A stretch of DNA of 64,000 nucleotides from contig DHVX01000048.1 in the NCBI GenBank assembly GCA_002412885.1, forward strand, positions 1 through 64,000. The letters run 5' to 3'. This DNA comes from Bacteroidales bacterium UBA5197. Lineage in GTDB: Bacteria; Bacteroidota; Bacteroidia; Bacteroidales; Lentimicrobiaceae. The notes under the pieces were generated by a model. The model had not been told where the DNA came from, did no database searches, and saw only the letters and a program-made list of their open reading frames with translations. Positions 1 to 8,122 of this stretch are shown here, in pieces (position 1 is the stretch's first letter; every line of letters begins with the position of its first letter). A program made the position numbers and the translations under genes.

Positions 1-50
1 ACCATAGTTGCAAGACCAGCAATAACTAAAATCTGTGATAAAGTTTTCAT
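1..50 (-). CDS. Small lipoprotein, N-terminal fragment at window edge (tandem copy)
   Basis: Only the first 16 codons are inside the window. They read MKTLSQILVIAGLATM, identical to the start of the complete lipoprotein gene at 562-801. The upstream DNA is also duplicated: the leader, the TACATTTG promoter box and about 150 bp beyond match the complete copy at a constant offset of about 751 bp. This is therefore a second, tandem, same-strand member of a small lipoprotein family. The rest of the protein lies outside the window, so whether it is intact cannot be judged. Confidence 0.75.
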   Translation of the reverse strand, partial: MKTLSQILVIAGLATM

Positions 51-78
51 GTGTTTTTTTGGTGTTATGTTAACGATG

Positions 79-86
79 CAAATGTA
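79..86 (-). promoter_or_regulatory. -7 box of the partial lipoprotein copy
   Basis: The minus strand reads TACATTTG, matching the Bacteroidota primary-sigma -7 consensus TAnnTTTG, 28 nt upstream of the start codon at 50. The same box lies at the same distance from the start codon of the complete copy. That conservation in a duplicated, otherwise diverging upstream region supports function. Confidence 0.6.
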
Positions 87-506
87 CTGATGTTTGAAAT
101 TAAAAAGCAAGTAAATATTAATTTTTTTAATACTTTTTTTAACACTTATTCTATTACTATTCAATGCATTACAAATTTTTAGAAAAATTATTCAAATTTT
201 AGCTTAAAAATAGCTTAAAAAAACGTCGTGTTTTGACTAAATTGAGCAGCATGGTAGAGAATAATTCCTTTTCTAATCTCTCTAAACCGGCTTAATATTA
301 TTCTATATAGGGGCAGGTCAGAAATGCTATAACTGATAATCTGTTATTGCAAAAAGAAATTTTAGTCAGCCCAACATACTGCAAATGAGTAAAGGCAGAA
401 GAACATCCCCGAGAAATCGGAGCTGCGGTGTTATTATCAATCAGCCCTTACTTTGAAACATATTTTGGATTTAACCCTTATAGCTGAAATCTACGCCTGA
501 CAAAAT
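87..506. other. Gene-free spacer between the two lipoprotein copies
   Basis: There is no credible coding region here. The first part, to about 245, is AT-rich and collinear with the region upstream of the complete copy (about 840-1000), so it is duplicated promoter-distal DNA. The remainder, about 246-506, shows no similarity I can see to anything else in the window and contains no recognisable RNA. Confidence 0.5.
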
Positions 507-538
507 AAAAGAGGCTGCCTTTTGGGACAGCCTCTTTT
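507..538 (-). terminator. Rho-independent terminator of the small lipoprotein gene
   Basis: An 11-bp perfect stem (AAAAGAGGCTG paired with CAGCCTCTTTT) encloses a 10-nt loop and ends in a T-rich tract on the minus strand. It lies 24 nt beyond the stop codon of the 562-801 gene, as expected for a monocistronic abundant small-protein transcript. Confidence 0.85.
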
Positions 539-561
539 AGAGATTGTAAATTGCAAGACAA

Positions 562-801
562 TTATTTTTTCTTTGGAGTCGCAGCAGCAGTAGCAATTGA
601 ATCAGCGATCCTTTGCTGTTCAGCAACAACAGCATTGATTGAATCCTGAATGCGAACCTGCTCAGCTTGAACAAGAGCGATAGAGTCAGAAATACGGATT
701 GAATCAAGGCGAGCCTGCTCAGCCAATTGTTCTGCATTAGGACCGCAAGCAACCATAGTTGCAAGACCAGCAATAACTAAAATCTGTGATAAAGTTTTCA
801 T
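562..801 (-). CDS. Small coiled-coil lipoprotein with 14-residue repeats
   Basis: The protein has 79 residues. A lipobox ends at Cys19 (TMVAC), so the mature protein has about 60 residues anchored by lipid. The mature part is a continuous predicted helix made of a 14-residue unit (two heptads) with the pattern AEQxRIxDSIxxxx, clear at residues 46-59 and 60-73 and blurred at 27-45. It ends TPKKK. The size, lipid anchor, helical heptads and lysine C-terminus recall Braun's lipoprotein, but that is an analogy; no homology was tested. The gene has its own promoter and terminator, and a tandem copy begins at the window edge. No family name is recognised with certainty. Confidence 0.85.
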   Translation of the reverse strand: MKTLSQILVIAGLATMVACGPNAEQLAEQARLDSIRISDSIALVQAEQVRIQDSINAVVAEQQRIADSIATAAATPKKK

Positions 802-827
802 GTTTTTTTGGTGTTATGTTAACAATG

Positions 828-835
828 CAAATGTA
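828..835 (-). promoter_or_regulatory. -7 box of the small lipoprotein gene
   Basis: The minus strand reads TACATTTG (consensus TAnnTTTG), 26 nt upstream of the ATG at 801. It predicts a leader of roughly 20 nt. The same box and spacing are found before the partial tandem copy. Confidence 0.6.
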
Positions 836-1081
836 CATAAATTCTAAATTAAAAAGCAAGCGAAAAGCAAATTATTTTAATATTTTTTTAATCTTCTTAA
901 ATACTGCCTATCAATTACTTACAAATTATATGCAATATTTTTCTTTCCCTAGTATTAAAACAGGCTTAAAATATCGTCGTATTTTCGTCAATTTGCCCAA
1001 AATTCAGCAATTTTTAAAACCTTGGCGCAGCCCATGCTTAAATGGATATTAATTCAATTCATCAGATTAAGTCATGATTCG

Positions 1082-1089
1082 TACCTTTG
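1082..1089 (+). promoter_or_regulatory. -7 box of rarA; decides its start codon
   Basis: TACCTTTG matches TAnnTTTG and lies 20 nt before the ATG at 1110. An earlier in-frame ATG at 1074 is upstream of this box and would not be on the transcript, so 1110 is the better start. Confidence 0.6.
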
Positions 1090-1109
1090 TACCTGAAACC
1101 ACATTAATC

Positions 1110-2384
1110 ATGGGAGACAATAAACCTCTGGCAGAAATACTCAGACCATCAACATTGGAAGATTATGTTGGTCAGGAACATTTGGTAGGAGAAGGTTGTA
1201 TCCTTAAGAAAGCAATTGACGCCGGAAATATTCCTTCAATGATTTTTTGGGGACCGCCAGGGGTTGGAAAAACAACGCTTGCTCATATCATTTCAAATAA
1301 ACTCTCGCACACATTTTTCACCCTAAGTGCCATTAATTCAGGGGTAAAAGACATCAGAGAAGTAATTGAAAAAGCAAAAGCTTCGGCTACTAAATCTATA
1401 CTTTTCATCGATGAAATCCACCGATTCAGCAAATCTCAGCAGGATTCCCTGCTTGGAGCTGTAGAAAAAGGCATTATCACACTGATTGGCGCAACCACCG
1501 AAAATCCTTCATTCGAAGTTATATCGCCGCTATTATCGCGTTGTCAGGTTTATATTTTGAAACCATTGTCAGCCACTGATCTTCGTGTGCTTTTACGAAA
1601 ATCTATCCAAAAAATTGAGGAACAAAGCGGAGTAATACTTCAAGTGCTTGAAGATGAGGCTTTGCTGAGAATTTCAGGAGGCGATGCCAGGAAGCTGCTG
1701 AATGCTGTTGAGTTGATTGCAACTGCCAGCATCCCTGAAAACAATACCATTATAGTAAACAATGATTCAACCACCCGCATAATTCAGCAAAACCTTGCCT
1801 ATTACGACAAGAGCGGAGAAATGCATTACGATATTATTTCAGCATTTATCAAATCAATGCGGGGCAGCGATCCTAATGCGGCGGTTTACTGGTTGGCCAG
1901 AATGATAGAATCAGGTGAAGACCCACTTTTTATTGCCCGCCGCATGCTTATCCTTTCATCTGAGGACATTGGCAATGCAAACCCCAATGCATTGCTTCTT
2001 GCAAATGCTTGTTTTGAAGCAGTGCATAAAACCGGTTACCCTGAATGCAGAATCATTTTATCGCAATGCGCGGTTTATCTTGCAACTTCACCAAAGAGTA
2101 ATGCGACCTATCTGGCCATTGGTAATGCGCTGGAACTGGTCAGAAGCAGAGGCGATCTTCCTGTGCCGCTTGCCATAAGAAATGCGCCGACCAATCTGAT
2201 GAAAGACATCGGCTATGGCACTGGTTATAAGTATGCTCATGATTTTACCGGAAATTTTGCTGAAATGGAATTTCTTCCTGAAGCAATATCCGGAAGCATT
2301 TTGTATAATCCAGGGCAAAATCCCCGTGAGAATGAATCACGAAATTATCTGAAATCAATCTGGAAGAATAAGTACAAATATTAA
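1110..2384 (+). CDS. rarA: Replication-associated recombination protein A (RarA/MgsA), AAA+ ATPase
   Basis: This 424-residue protein belongs to the RarA/Mgs1/WRNIP1 family, clamp-loader-like AAA+ ATPases acting at stalled replication forks. Visible features are the N-terminal LAEILRPSTLEDYVGQ block, the Walker A GPPGVGKTT at about 48-56, the Walker B ILFIDEIHRF near 98-105, sensor 1 GATTENPS, and the C-terminal helical tetramerisation region with the family motif SEDIGNANP. Length is normal for the family. The start at 1110 was chosen over 1074 because of the -7 box at 1082 and because family members begin close to the PLAExLRP motif. kdsA follows after 13 bp on the same strand and is probably co-transcribed. 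Confidence 0.95.
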   Translation: MGDNKPLAEILRPSTLEDYVGQEHLVGEGCILKKAIDAGNIPSMIFWGPPGVGKTTLAHIISNKLSHTFFTLSAINSGVKDIREVIEKAKASATKSILFIDEIHRFSKSQQDSLLGAVEKGIITLIGATTENPSFEVISPLLSRCQVYILKPLSATDLRVLLRKSIQKIEEQSGVILQVLEDEALLRISGGDARKLLNAVELIATASIPENNTIIVNNDSTTRIIQQNLAYYDKSGEMHYDIISAFIKSMRGSDPNAAVYWLARMIESGEDPLFIARRMLILSSEDIGNANPNALLLANACFEAVHKTGYPECRIILSQCAVYLATSPKSNATYLAIGNALELVRSRGDLPVPLAIRNAPTNLMKDIGYGTGYKYAHDFTGNFAEMEFLPEAISGSILYNPGQNPRENESRNYLKSIWKNKYKY

Positions 2385-2397
2385 AAAAAAGCGGATC

Positions 2398-3225
2398 ATG
2401 CATCAGACACCCGACATTACCGGAATTAAAAAATATGATAGTGGAAATTTTTTCCTCCTCGCAGGACCCTGCGTTGTTGAAAACGAAGACATGCCGCTCG
2501 AAATAGCCACTTACATCAACAATATAGCCCATAAGCTTGAGATTCCTTTTATTTTTAAAGCTTCATACCGAAAGGCCAACCGCTCAAAATCTTCATCATT
2601 TTCAGGAATTGGCGATATCAAGGCATTGAAATCCATTGCTTTGGCAGGAAAAACACTTGGAATTCCGGTTGTTACTGATATTCATTCAGCCATAGAAGCT
2701 GAACTTGCAGCTGAGTATGTTGATATACTGCAGATACCTGCATTTCTGTGCAGGCAAACTGATCTGCTCGAAGCGGCTGCAAAAACAGGCAAATGGGTGA
2801 ATATAAAAAAGGGGCAGTTCCTATCTCCTGAATCCATGAAATTTGCGGTTGAAAAAGTTAAAGAAGCCGGAAATAACAAAGTTCTGCTCACCGACAGGGG
2901 CACAATGTTCGGTTATCAGGATATGATTGTTGATATGCGAGGAATTCCTCAGATGCAGAGAATGGGTGCACCAGTCATTCTCGACATTACTCATTCACTT
3001 CAACAACCCAATCTGCCTGAAGGCGTTAGCGGAGGAAATCCAGCCATGATCTCCACCATTGGAAAAGCTGGGATAGCGGCAGGTTGTGATGGAATTTTTC
3101 TGGAAACGCACCCGGATCCGGCAAATGCCAAATCAGATGGGGCCAATATGCTGCCAATGCATTTGCTTGAAAAACTGCTCAATGACCTTGTGCTGATCAG
3201 ACAAGCTTATCTGAAAACGATTTAA
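2398..3225 (+). CDS. kdsA: 3-deoxy-8-phosphooctulonate synthase (KDO-8-P synthase)
   Basis: The enzyme condenses phosphoenolpyruvate with arabinose 5-phosphate to give KDO 8-phosphate, the first committed step of KDO synthesis for lipopolysaccharide. The 275-residue length is typical. Family signatures seen include LLAGPCVVE near residue 20, FKASYRKANRSKSSSFSG with the PEP-binding lysine and arginine, TDIHS, QIPAFLCRQTDLL, NIKKGQFLSP, and DITHSLQQP. Cytoplasmic. It lies 13 bp downstream of rarA and converges on the Yip1-like gene with only 14 bp between the stops. Confidence 0.97.
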   Translation: MHQTPDITGIKKYDSGNFFLLAGPCVVENEDMPLEIATYINNIAHKLEIPFIFKASYRKANRSKSSSFSGIGDIKALKSIALAGKTLGIPVVTDIHSAIEAELAAEYVDILQIPAFLCRQTDLLEAAAKTGKWVNIKKGQFLSPESMKFAVEKVKEAGNNKVLLTDRGTMFGYQDMIVDMRGIPQMQRMGAPVILDITHSLQQPNLPEGVSGGNPAMISTIGKAGIAAGCDGIFLETHPDPANAKSDGANMLPMHLLEKLLNDLVLIRQAYLKTI

Positions 3226-3239
3226 TGTCAGCTAATTTC

Positions 3240-3839
3240 TCATGTAATGATTGATCCGGGGAATAGAATTCCTGATATAAAACCGAATAATAATCCGAAG
3301 CTCCAAAGGAGACCACTCATAAAGATAAAGTAAAGAAAAGTAAAGGATATTTTTTTGCTTTGATTGGTATTTAGCAGTATTGAAAGCCCTGACCAGAAAA
3401 GATAAAGTGAATATAAACCGGGGATAAGCGCCAGAAAGAAAACATGATTCAGGTTGAAAATCACAAACATCATCAATAAAGGTGTCGCTGAATAAATAAC
3501 CAAGCGGGCTGCTGCCTTTGGGTCATTTTTCGATTTGAATTTGTTTGTCATCCGGCTCACGAAAAAAGAACCGATTATCAATATTCCGGTTTGAATAAAG
3601 ATATAAAAAACAGCCTGCACCAAAGGAAATGAAAACCGATAAGCATCAATATCGAGAACATTTCTGACAAAGAGAAAACTCCCGATAAACTGAGCCAGCG
3701 CACCTGCCAGTATTAAACGAAATGTAAATTGCTGAAAATCATCATTTAGCGAACGTTTTTCCAGCGAAATTACCTTCCATTCATAGGTGGGAAAAAGAAG
3801 AAGACTTTTCAGCCGGGCAAAGAAATCTATTTTATTCAT
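3240..3839 (-). CDS. Yip1-like integral membrane protein
   Basis: The protein has 199 residues with five hydrophobic segments and a short cytoplasmic N-terminus. The fold pattern (an N-terminal amphipathic stretch, then paired membrane helices with a basic loop near MTNKFKSK) resembles bacterial Yip1/DUF1282 proteins. Function is unknown in bacteria. It follows the DUF4831 gene by 27 bp on the same strand and is probably co-transcribed with it. Confidence 0.6.
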   Translation of the reverse strand: MNKIDFFARLKSLLLFPTYEWKVISLEKRSLNDDFQQFTFRLILAGALAQFIGSFLFVRNVLDIDAYRFSFPLVQAVFYIFIQTGILIIGSFFVSRMTNKFKSKNDPKAAARLVIYSATPLLMMFVIFNLNHVFFLALIPGLYSLYLFWSGLSILLNTNQSKKISFTFLYFIFMSGLLWSFGLLFGFISGILFPGSIIT

Positions 3840-3866
3840 CAGAAAGGATTCCGGGATGTATGTTCA

Positions 3867-5042
3867 CTAATTGATTGAAATCAAACTAATTGCTCCGGTT
3901 ACGGGATTAATAACAACCTCACCATAACCACTTGCAGGCAAGTATGTTACTATGCCTAACTGGCTGATCAATTCAATATTTTCAAACAATACATTTGCTC
4001 CGGATGATATTGAAACTCTGGTTTGCTGAGGAATTCTGTAATACAAACCCCGATTCTTTTTGGTCATTTGATCACGCTGCTTCGCAAATTCAGCCAGGTT
4101 TTTATTCCTGTTAACAGGAGTTATTGTGAGATTAATACTTTCCCCTGAAGGTGAATTTTTTGGCAAAATACCCGTGGTTACCGAAAATTTGCAAAGACTT
4201 TCAAGCAACCCTTCTTCTGATGGCTGAGGAGTAACGTAGAATTTATGCTTGCTTACACTTATCCGACTATTTCCTTTAAAAAGCGAAAGATATTCATTCT
4301 GGGTTTTTCTTAATTCAGAAATCATAAACTCAAGGCTTTCCTTGGAGTAATTAACTTCCTGATAACCAGTGATAAGATTGGAAATATTTTCATCTATTTT
4401 TCTGATGGCTTCAGCAGTTTCTCTGGCCATCTGATCAGCTGACTTCTCTGAAACACTTCGCCTGATAATTTTCTCTTCAATAGTGGTGGTGTCCACACTA
4501 ATTCGTCTGACAATTGTATCCACTTTTTCAAGCATGGTTGGCTGTAGCAGATCTTTGAACATTTGATTGGGCTGACTTCCTGAGCTTTTGGCGGTTGATG
4601 CTGATTTGGTGCTGATGTTTTTGACTTCTGAGAATCCACTGATGATTCCGTTTTCAGACAAAGCCATATTAATTGCAGTGCCCTGCTTTGATTTAGGATT
4701 AAGTGCAATGAAATACTGTTGCTCCGGATCTGGCTCAGCGAGCATTGTAACTGCAACATTATCAATGCTATATCGGGTCACATTCTCAGCATTAACTTTA
4801 GTCAGTCCAAGATATTTTGCAGCATAATCTGCATAAGGGCCTTTGAATAATTCTGTTTTAACAACGCTGATTTCAACACAAACTATGTTTCGGGGAAGTG
4901 AATAAATAATTCCATCCATTTCAGGAGATATAACACCTTTGGAAAAAGGAATTACGTTCAACTGAGCTTTCAATTCAGTAAAATGAAAGAAAAGCAAACT
5001 AAAAACCAGGTATTTAGCAAAATTTTCAAGTGACAGCTTCAT
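3867..5042 (-). CDS. DUF4831 family exported protein
   Basis: The predicted protein has 391 residues with an N-terminal signal sequence ending near ELKAQ. The body matches my recollection of DUF4831, a Bacteroidota family of unknown function: a repeated beta-rich domain with YSLPRN near the start and GLYYRIPQQ in the C-terminal part, separated by a charged central helix. The start at 5042 is preferred over an in-frame ATG at 5105 because a TATCTTTG promoter box lies between them and because it places the signal peptide at the N-terminus. It is probably periplasmic or outer-membrane associated. Confidence 0.7.
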   Translation of the reverse strand: MKLSLENFAKYLVFSLLFFHFTELKAQLNVIPFSKGVISPEMDGIIYSLPRNIVCVEISVVKTELFKGPYADYAAKYLGLTKVNAENVTRYSIDNVAVTMLAEPDPEQQYFIALNPKSKQGTAINMALSENGIISGFSEVKNISTKSASTAKSSGSQPNQMFKDLLQPTMLEKVDTIVRRISVDTTTIEEKIIRRSVSEKSADQMARETAEAIRKIDENISNLITGYQEVNYSKESLEFMISELRKTQNEYLSLFKGNSRISVSKHKFYVTPQPSEEGLLESLCKFSVTTGILPKNSPSGESINLTITPVNRNKNLAEFAKQRDQMTKKNRGLYYRIPQQTRVSISSGANVLFENIELISQLGIVTYLPASGYGEVVINPVTGAISLISIN

Positions 5043-5057
5043 AGGTATATTTTTTTT

Positions 5058-5065
5058 CAAAGATA
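5058..5065 (-). promoter_or_regulatory. -7 box of the DUF4831 gene
   Basis: The minus strand reads TATCTTTG, matching TAnnTTTG, 15 nt upstream of the ATG at 5042. It lies inside the longer open frame that starts at 5105, which argues for the shorter start. No good -33 element was found at the expected spacing. Confidence 0.5.
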
Positions 5066-5198
5066 AGCATTTTAAAACATTTGGTTTTGTGAGTTTGGTG
5101 TTCATTTTTCAACCTTTTAGTAGTTAGATTCCGTAATAAATGGGAATAGAATTCTATTTCCGAAAAGCATTTATTGATCTCATGAGGCAGAAATAAAT

Positions 5199-5268
5199 AT
5201 CTTATGCCATCTTATGCCATTACTAATGACTAAAAATCGTAAATTTGACACGAGAACGAGAACGAGAA
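5199..5268. repeat. Two short tandem repeats in an intergenic region
   Basis: At about 5201-5219 the unit CTTATGCCAT is repeated twice in direct tandem. At about 5250-5268 the hexamer CGAGAA occurs three times in tandem. They flank the -7 box at 5240. They could be simple slippage products; a regulatory role is not shown. Confidence 0.6.
5240..5247 (+). promoter_or_regulatory. -7 box of the DUF2061 gene
   Basis: TAAATTTG matches TAnnTTTG, 31 nt upstream of the first ATG at 5279. No clear -33 element is visible. Confidence 0.45.
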
Positions 5269-5278
5269 ATTAAAAACT

Positions 5279-5629
5279 ATGGGCCTGTCAGAAAAGAGCA
5301 GCAATCAACCAATGGATAAAATAAAGACTGAAACTTTATATCGTGACAGTCCTCAACGAAGCCTTATAAAGACAATCACATATCGGTTGTTTGCTTCCGG
5401 AGCAATGTTTCTTGGAGTATTTATTTTTTCGCATCAATATCAAAGAGCTTCATTGACTGATAGCCTCAGCAATGCCGGAGTTATAACAGTGCTTGAATTT
5501 TTTGTCAAGCTGGTTATCTATTATTTTCATGAAAGGATATGGTCGGGGATTAATTGGGGCAAATACTGGAAACGGCATTACTGGATTCGCCGGGCGTGGC
5601 GCAGAGCATATAGAAACGCTCATAAATAG
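5279..5629 (+). CDS. DUF2061 membrane protein
   Basis: The protein has 116 residues; a start at 5312 (MDKIKTE) would give 105. It shows the DUF2061 pattern: SLIKTITYRLFAS near the start, a first hydrophobic segment (GAMFLGVFIF), a second segment with VITVLEFFVKLVIYYFHER, and a basic C-terminal tail. This small two-helix family is found alone or fused to sulfate-assimilation enzymes in other bacteria; no sulfur gene is nearby here. Function unknown. It stands alone with its own promoter. Confidence 0.75.
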   Translation: MGLSEKSSNQPMDKIKTETLYRDSPQRSLIKTITYRLFASGAMFLGVFIFSHQYQRASLTDSLSNAGVITVLEFFVKLVIYYFHERIWSGINWGKYWKRHYWIRRAWRRAYRNAHK

Positions 5630-5808
5630 AAGAATTGAGTTCACTTAAACCAGGCAGTTGGTTATAAAAATTCAAGAAACCATCCGAAAGTGTGATGGGC
5701 ATATCAACTTCTGGCAAAAATCTTTTTCAAAGGAAATTCCTTAATAATTTAATGATTTTAGGCGGGTTATTTTAATTACAAACCTTAAGGTCGTCACTTC
5801 CAAAAATT

Positions 5809-5840
5809 AAAACAGACCAGCTAAAAGCCGGTCTGTTTAA
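5809..5840 (-). terminator. Rho-independent terminator downstream of glnN
   Basis: AAACAGACC and GGTCTGTTT form a stem extended by GC pairs around a short A-rich loop, followed on the minus strand by a T-rich tract. It lies 24 nt beyond the glnN stop. The stem is nearly symmetric in its flanks, so it could also act on the plus strand. Confidence 0.8.
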
Positions 5841-5863
5841 TTTTAAATACATTCAATCGGCAA

Positions 5864-8053
5864 TTACCTGATAAACATCAGTTCACGATACTTTGGTAAT
5901 GGCCAAAGTTCGTTATCAACCATAAGTTCAAGTTTATCGGCATGATAACGGATTTCCTCAAAAAATGGCAACACCGAACCCTGATAACCAATTGCAAGAT
6001 CTTCAGGAGATTCTATTTTATTCACCTCTTTTCTGGCCTCAACCATCTTCTGAACCTGGTCTTTAATTACTGCAATATGTTCTGAAATATCCTTAATTGT
6101 ATCCAGTTGATTTTTTGACAGTGCAACAAAAGTTTTGGTGTCGAGCACCTCTTTCAAACCTTTTACATTGTCAATCAGCAGATTCTGGTACCTTATGGCA
6201 ATTGGAATTATATGGTTAATTGCCAGATCACCAAGCACACGCGATTCAATCTGAATTTTCCGGATGTAATTCTCCAGCTTTATTTCGTATCGGGCTCTTA
6301 CTTCACGCTCTGTTAATATATCATGCTCTACAAACATCTTAATAACTTCAGGCTTCAGTAAACTCTTTAAAGCATGAGGAGTATCCGGGATATTTGACAA
6401 ACCTCTTTTTGCAGCTTCTTTCACCCAGTCTTCACTGTAACTGTTCCCTTCAAATCTGATGCGTTTTGATTCAATAATATACTTTCTTATTACAGTAAAC
6501 ATTGCATCTTCTTTGCTCACTTTTCCCTTAACCAGATCATCCACCTCAGCCCTGAATTTCTTCAACTGATCAGCAACAATAAGGTTCAGCGCTATCATTG
6601 GTTTGGCGCAGCTTGATGATGATCCGACTGCCCTGAATTCAAACTTATTTCCTGTAAATGCAAATGGAGAAGTTCTGTTGCGGTCGGTATTGTCAAGGAG
6701 AATTTCAGGAATCCTTGGAATATTGATGTTATTCGCTGCTCCTTCACCTGCTTTTGAAACGGCTTTTTTATCAGTTTTCTCAATCAAATCAAGTGTTTCA
6801 GAAAGCTGTTTACCAATAAAAGCTGAAATAATGGCTGGGGGAGCTTCATGTGCACCCAATCTCAGGTCGTTGCCTGATGTTGCCACATAAGCCCTGAGAA
6901 CATCAGCATGTGTATCAACAGCTTTGAGAATATTGGCCAGAAAAACCAGAAATCTGAGGTTTGATTTCGGGGTTTTACCCGGGCTTAAGAGGTTTTCACC
7001 GGTATCGGTACTCATCGACCAGTTGTTATGCTTTCCTGAGCCATTAACGCCCGAATATGGCTTTTCGTGAAGCAAAACTGTATAGCCGTGGCGTTTACCT
7101 ACTTTCTCGAGCAAGTGCATTAAAAGCTGGTTGTGATCAACAGCCACATTCACTTCTTCATAAACCGGGGCACATTCAAATTGGTTGGGAGCAACTTCAT
7201 TGTGACGTGTTCTTACCGGAATACCAAGCCGGTGTGCTTCATATTCAAATTCGCGCATGAAATCAATCACTTTTTCAGGGATGATTCCAAAATAATGATC
7301 GGATAACTGCTGATCTTTAGCACTTGAATGACCAAAGAGGGTGCGACCGGTCAGCATTAAATCAGGACGGGCATTAAATAAAGCTGTGTCAACCAGAAAG
7401 TATTCCTGCTCCCAGCCCAAAGTAGCATGAACCCGTGAAACATTCTTATCGAAATATTTGCAAACTTCAGTTGCTTCGCGATCAAGTGAGATTGAAGTCT
7501 TCAGCAGCGGGGTTTTATAATCTAATGCTTCTCCGGTGTACGAAACAAAAATGGTTGGAATACACAGGGTTTTATCCATGATAAAAGCCGGAGATGTAGG
7601 ATCCCAGGCAGTGTAGCCGCGGGCTTCGAATGTATTTCTGATACCACCGCTGGGAAAACTGGATGCATCAGGTTCCTGCTGAATCAATTCGTTGGCATTA
7701 AATATCTCAATTGCTTTTCCATCGCCTGTTGGCTGAATAAAAGAGTCGTGTTTTTCAGCTGTGGCGCCGGTTAAAGGGTGAAACCAATGGGTAAAATGTG
7801 TGGCTCCTTTACTTAAAGCCCAGGCTTTCATTGCAGAAGCTACCTGATCGGCTATATTTCTGTCAATCCTGACTCCCTTTTCAGCAGCTTTAATAACTGA
7901 TGAATAAGCTTCACGCGACATGTATTCACGCATGACCAGCTTGTTAAAAGTCATTTCACCATAATAGTCTGAAACCTTTCCCGGGATGTCATTGAATGGT
8001 CTCCTGGGACGTGATATGGCCAACTCAAGGGCCTTAAATCTGATGTTGCTCAT
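5864..8053 (-). CDS. glnN: Glutamine synthetase type III
   Basis: The enzyme makes glutamine from glutamate, ammonia and ATP in the cytoplasm. At 729 residues it has the length of type III enzymes (about 700), not type I (about 470). Motifs seen are the GSIII N-terminal block with FNKLVMREYMS, the HWFHPLTG block, GWEQEYFLVD, the HNEVAPNQFE ammonium/glutamate region, GSGKHNNWSMST in the nucleotide-binding part, and the RNRTSPFAFTGNKFEFRAVGS block. Type III enzymes are typical of Bacteroidota. It lies 69 bp downstream of the symporter gene on the same strand and ends in a strong terminator, so it may be read from its own promoter, from upstream, or both. Confidence 0.97.
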   Translation of the reverse strand: MSNIRFKALELAISRPRRPFNDIPGKVSDYYGEMTFNKLVMREYMSREAYSSVIKAAEKGVRIDRNIADQVASAMKAWALSKGATHFTHWFHPLTGATAEKHDSFIQPTGDGKAIEIFNANELIQQEPDASSFPSGGIRNTFEARGYTAWDPTSPAFIMDKTLCIPTIFVSYTGEALDYKTPLLKTSISLDREATEVCKYFDKNVSRVHATLGWEQEYFLVDTALFNARPDLMLTGRTLFGHSSAKDQQLSDHYFGIIPEKVIDFMREFEYEAHRLGIPVRTRHNEVAPNQFECAPVYEEVNVAVDHNQLLMHLLEKVGKRHGYTVLLHEKPYSGVNGSGKHNNWSMSTDTGENLLSPGKTPKSNLRFLVFLANILKAVDTHADVLRAYVATSGNDLRLGAHEAPPAIISAFIGKQLSETLDLIEKTDKKAVSKAGEGAANNINIPRIPEILLDNTDRNRTSPFAFTGNKFEFRAVGSSSSCAKPMIALNLIVADQLKKFRAEVDDLVKGKVSKEDAMFTVIRKYIIESKRIRFEGNSYSEDWVKEAAKRGLSNIPDTPHALKSLLKPEVIKMFVEHDILTEREVRARYEIKLENYIRKIQIESRVLGDLAINHIIPIAIRYQNLLIDNVKGLKEVLDTKTFVALSKNQLDTIKDISEHIAVIKDQVQKMVEARKEVNKIESPEDLAIGYQGSVLPFFEEIRYHADKLELMVDNELWPLPKYRELMFIR

Positions 8054-8122
8054 GGATTAAAGGGATTTAATGAAACAAAAAACAAAACTGATTACCAAAA
8101 GTTTTTAAATTCAGGACACTGT

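Noticed and set aside
786..1052. 88-codon plus-strand open frame upstream of rarA
   Set aside because: Low-complexity translation, overlaps the promoter and first codons of the lipoprotein gene on the other strand, and lies in duplicated non-coding DNA.
1074..1109. Earlier ATG for rarA
   Set aside because: It is upstream of the TACCTTTG promoter box and adds 12 residues not seen in the family.
5250..5268. CRISPR-like or regulatory hexamer repeat
   Set aside because: Only three copies of a 6-nt unit without spacers; simple tandem slippage explains it.
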